DNA of 64,000 bases, taken from Candidatus Methylomirabilota bacterium. GTDB lineage: Bacteria; Methylomirabilota; Methylomirabilia; Rokubacteriales; CSP1-6. Below the pieces are notes generated by a model. That model did no database searches, was not told where the DNA came from, and saw only the letters and a program-made list of their open reading frames with translations. Shown piece after piece: positions 62,338 through 64,000 of the stretch. The stretch lies in the NCBI GenBank assembly GCA_036002485.1, contig DASYTI010000033.1, positions 1-64,000 of the forward strand. The letters run 5' to 3'. Made by a program: the position numbers and the translations under genes. Position 1 is the stretch's first letter, and each line of letters begins with the position of its first letter.

Positions 62338-62375
62338 CCCCCTCACCCTGCCCTCTCCCCCGAGGGGAGAGGGAT
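62338..62375. terminator. CCCTCTCCCC-type hairpin between convergent genes
   Basis: CCCCCTCACCCTGCCCTCTC then CCCGAGGGGAGAGGGAT. Same family as 49884-49920 and 52594-52719. Between the DGQHR gene and greA, which converge; probable bidirectional terminator. Confidence 0.6.
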
Positions 62376-62393
62376 GCAACCCGCAGGATTCTG

Positions 62394-62882
62394 CTAGGCT
62401 TTTCCATCCATGGGGAAGTTCGCGGCGAGGATCTCGAAGGTCTTCTTGCCCCCCGGGAGCTGCGCGGTCACCGTATCGCCGACCTTCTTGCCGATGAGCG
62501 TGCGCGCCAGCGGCGCCATGACGGAGATGCGGCCCCGCGCCGGATCGGTCTCGTCCGATCCCACGATCTGATACCGGCTTTCCTTCCCGGTCTCATCCTC
62601 GAGCCTGACCGTCGAGCCAAAGGTGACCCGATCGCCTGAGGTCGGCGGCGCGATGACTTCGGCCGCGCCCAGCTTGCCCTCCAGCTCCTTGATCCGCGCT
62701 TCGGTGAAGGATTGCTTCTCGCGGGCGGCGTGATACTCGGCGTTCTCGGAGAGGTCACCGTGGGCGCGCGCCTCGGCGATGGCCTTGGTGATGGCGGGCC
62801 GCTCCACGCGCTTCAAGCGCTCGAGCTCTTCCTGGAGGCGGACGTGACCCTCGCGGGTCATGGGCGTGCGCTGGACCGACAT
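62394..62882 (-). CDS. greA: Transcription elongation factor GreA
   Basis: 162 residues. N-terminal coiled coil with [20 protein letters not shown] and the tip region [22 protein letters not shown]-terminal FKBP-like domain with [33 protein letters not shown] and [11 protein letters not shown]. It rescues backtracked RNA polymerase by stimulating transcript cleavage. Length is near E. coli GreA (158). Tandem with the foldase gene at about 70 bases. Confidence 0.95.
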   Translation of the reverse strand: MSVQRTPMTREGHVRLQEELERLKRVERPAITKAIAEARAHGDLSENAEYHAAREKQSFTEARIKELEGKLGAAEVIAPPTSGDRVTFGSTVRLEDETGKESRYQIVGSDETDPARGRISVMAPLARTLIGKKVGDTVTAQLPGGKKTFEILAANFPMDGKA

Positions 62883-62950
62883 CGGCCTATCCTGCGACCG
62901 CAGTCATGGATGAGCTGGCGCACGGACGTCGCACGCCCATCGACCCGACA

Positions 62951-64000
62951 TCAGTTGACACTGATGGTCTCGCCCTGAACCTTGATCTTGGCGCCCGCGT
63001 AGAGGGCCTTGATCCAGCGCTCCCAGGCGAAGGCGCGCTTCTGCTCGAGCAGCTGGGTGCGCAGCTGATCGCGGGCCTTGTCGAAGCCTTGCGGATCGGC
63101 CGGCCGCCGCTCGAGGGTCTGCACGACGTAGGCCCCCGTGGCCGTCTTCACGGGCTCGCTCAGCTTGCCCGCAGGCGTCTGCAGGGCGGCCAGCAGCACG
63201 GCGCCCGGCAGCGTCTCGCGCTCCTTCGGCGGCTCCGCCCGTGAGAAGAGCGGCGTCTCGCCGCCCGGCAGCTTGTCGCGTCTGGCCGCGGCGAGCAGAT
63301 CACCCGCGCCCACAGAGGATGCCAAGGCCTTCGCGCGCTCTTCCGCAGCCGCCTGGGCGCGCTCGCGCTTGATGGTCTCGACGACACGGTCCTTGATCTC
63401 GGCGAAGGGCGGCACGCCCGCGGGGAATTGCTCGGTCACCTTGGCGATCACGATGCCCAGCGCCATCTTCACCGGGGGGGTGACGCCGCCCACGGCCAGA
63501 CCGAAGAGCGCCTCCTCGACTCCGGGATCGCGCCCTACTCCCTCGAGCCCGTCGCCGCGCGCGATGGTCGTTTCCTTGGCCTCGAGGCCGAGTCGCTTCG
63601 CGTCGGCGGCGAAGTCCTTCGCGGCCGCCAAGGCCGGACGGGCCTCGTCGGCCTTGGCCTGAGCCGCGCGCTCGCTCCGTTCGGCGCCGAGCTTCTCCTT
63701 GATCTTGGGCGCCACCTCACGGAAGGGCTGCACGCCCGCGTCCTGGACATCGGAGACCTTGATGGCGTGATATCCGAACGGCGTCCTCACCGGCTGGGGC
63801 GAGACCTCGCCCTTCTTGAGCGCGAAGACCCCTTCCTCGAACTGCGGCACCATCTCGCCCTTGCCGACAAACCCCAGATCGCCGCCCTGTCCCGCCGTGG
63901 CCGTGTCCTCGGAGATCTCCTTGGCGAGCTTGCCGAAGTCCTCGCCCGCCTTCACGCGGCGGATGGCCTCCTCGATCTTGGCCCTCGACTTGTTCTCGGC
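62951..64000 (-). CDS. SurA/PpiD-like peptidyl-prolyl isomerase (5' end off window)
   Basis: At least 349 residues, open through the right edge. A parvulin rotamase domain: KAGEDFGKLAKEISED, GGDLGFVGKGEMVPQFEEGV, FGYHAIKVSDVQD. A further helix-rich tail contains a second, divergent rotamase-like part (TPAGKLSEPVKTATGAYVVQ). Position and pattern match PpiD/SurA-type periplasmic folding factors, membrane-anchored by an N-terminal helix which would lie beyond the window. Helps outer-membrane protein folding. Runs before greA on the same strand. Confidence 0.85.
   Translation of the reverse strand, partial: AENKSRAKIEEAIRRVKAGEDFGKLAKEISEDTATAGQGGDLGFVGKGEMVPQFEEGVFALKKGEVSPQPVRTPFGYHAIKVSDVQDAGVQPFREVAPKIKEKLGAERSERAAQAKADEARPALAAAKDFAADAKRLGLEAKETTIARGDGLEGVGRDPGVEEALFGLAVGGVTPPVKMALGIVIAKVTEQFPAGVPPFAEIKDRVVETIKRERAQAAAEERAKALASSVGAGDLLAAARRDKLPGGETPLFSRAEPPKERETLPGAVLLAALQTPAGKLSEPVKTATGAYVVQTLERRPADPQGFDKARDQLRTQLLEQKRAFAWERWIKALYAGAKIKVQGETISVN

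Overview
The window is a GC-rich (roughly two-thirds G+C), densely packed bacterial chromosome segment with about 58 protein-coding loci, several of them only interpretable as broken or recoded. No tRNA, rRNA, CRISPR array, integrase or transposase was seen. Five sets of ABC import genes, CaiB/BaiF, LLM, MmgE/PrpD and amidohydrolase enzymes, an alternative-complex-III-like pentaheme cytochrome and frequent ATGA/GTGA gene overlaps recall soil lineages such as Candidatus Rokubacteria (Methylomirabilota). That placement is inference from gene content only; no marker gene in the window proves it.

Layout. 1-1079 (-): 5' part of a pentaheme cytochrome c gene whose 3' end lies off the left edge. 1123-7906 (-): a branched-chain-amino-acid-type (Liv) ABC operon, order livK-H-M-G, then a GT-C glycosyltransferase and a methyltransferase, then livF. 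8006-10984 (-): a sugar/glycerol-phosphate type (CUT1) transporter with a binding protein and two permeases but no ATPase. 11138-16837 (+): a MetE-core protein and a second, complete Liv system. 16924-18783 (+): RidA, a hydroxyisobutyrate-dehydrogenase-like enzyme and DUF1992. 18796-22825: an SDR, a small GrlR-like protein and a nitrate/sulfonate/taurine-type (NitT/TauT) transporter. 23116-26629 (+): an enolase-superfamily enzyme, a DUF4349 protein and ChrA. 26657-28686 (-): an EgtB/SenA-like non-haem iron enzyme translationally coupled to a rhodanese-CBS gene with one in-frame TGA at a position where this family normally has Cys. 28806-33121 (-): a small lipoprotein, an NtrC-type regulator with its membrane histidine kinase, and a YoaK-like protein. 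33348-39023: PoxB, two unknown small genes, CoA-transferase, histidine phosphatase and a zinc alcohol dehydrogenase. 39130-43492 (-): hydantoinase, MaoC, CitE-like lyase and an ArnT-like glycosyltransferase. 43779-51008: hybrid kinase, deaminase, APH-like kinase, LLM enzyme, frameshifted dienelactone hydrolase and PanE-like reductase. 51144-60912 (+): thioesterase, D-2-hydroxyacid dehydrogenase, a second NitT/TauT transporter, N-carbamoylase, hydantoinase, MmgE/PrpD and IlvD/Edd, read as an uptake and degradation unit for a cyclic ureide or related compound. 61199-64000: an orphan DndB-like DGQHR protein, GreA and the C-terminal part of a PpiD-like foldase.

How it fits together. Most of the window imports and breaks down small organic compounds: binding-protein transporters feed CoA-ester, amidohydrolase and dehydrogenase chemistry, with PoxB and a quinol-oxidising cytochrome linking carbon oxidation to respiration. 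Intergenic spaces are small and often hold GC-rich hairpins of two dispersed families, which probably end or attenuate transcription.

Best leads. (1) A possible selenocysteine codon in the rhodanese-CBS gene, next to and upstream of an EgtB/SenA-like enzyme, preceded by a promoter-like sequence and followed by a hairpin of the bacterial SECIS size. (2) Three membrane-protein genes whose conserved first helix lies upstream of every ATG/GTG/TTG, with a CTG suitably placed, one of them in a CTGA stop-start overlap. (3) An orphan DndB-like protein behind an unusually AT-rich, palindrome-containing leader.
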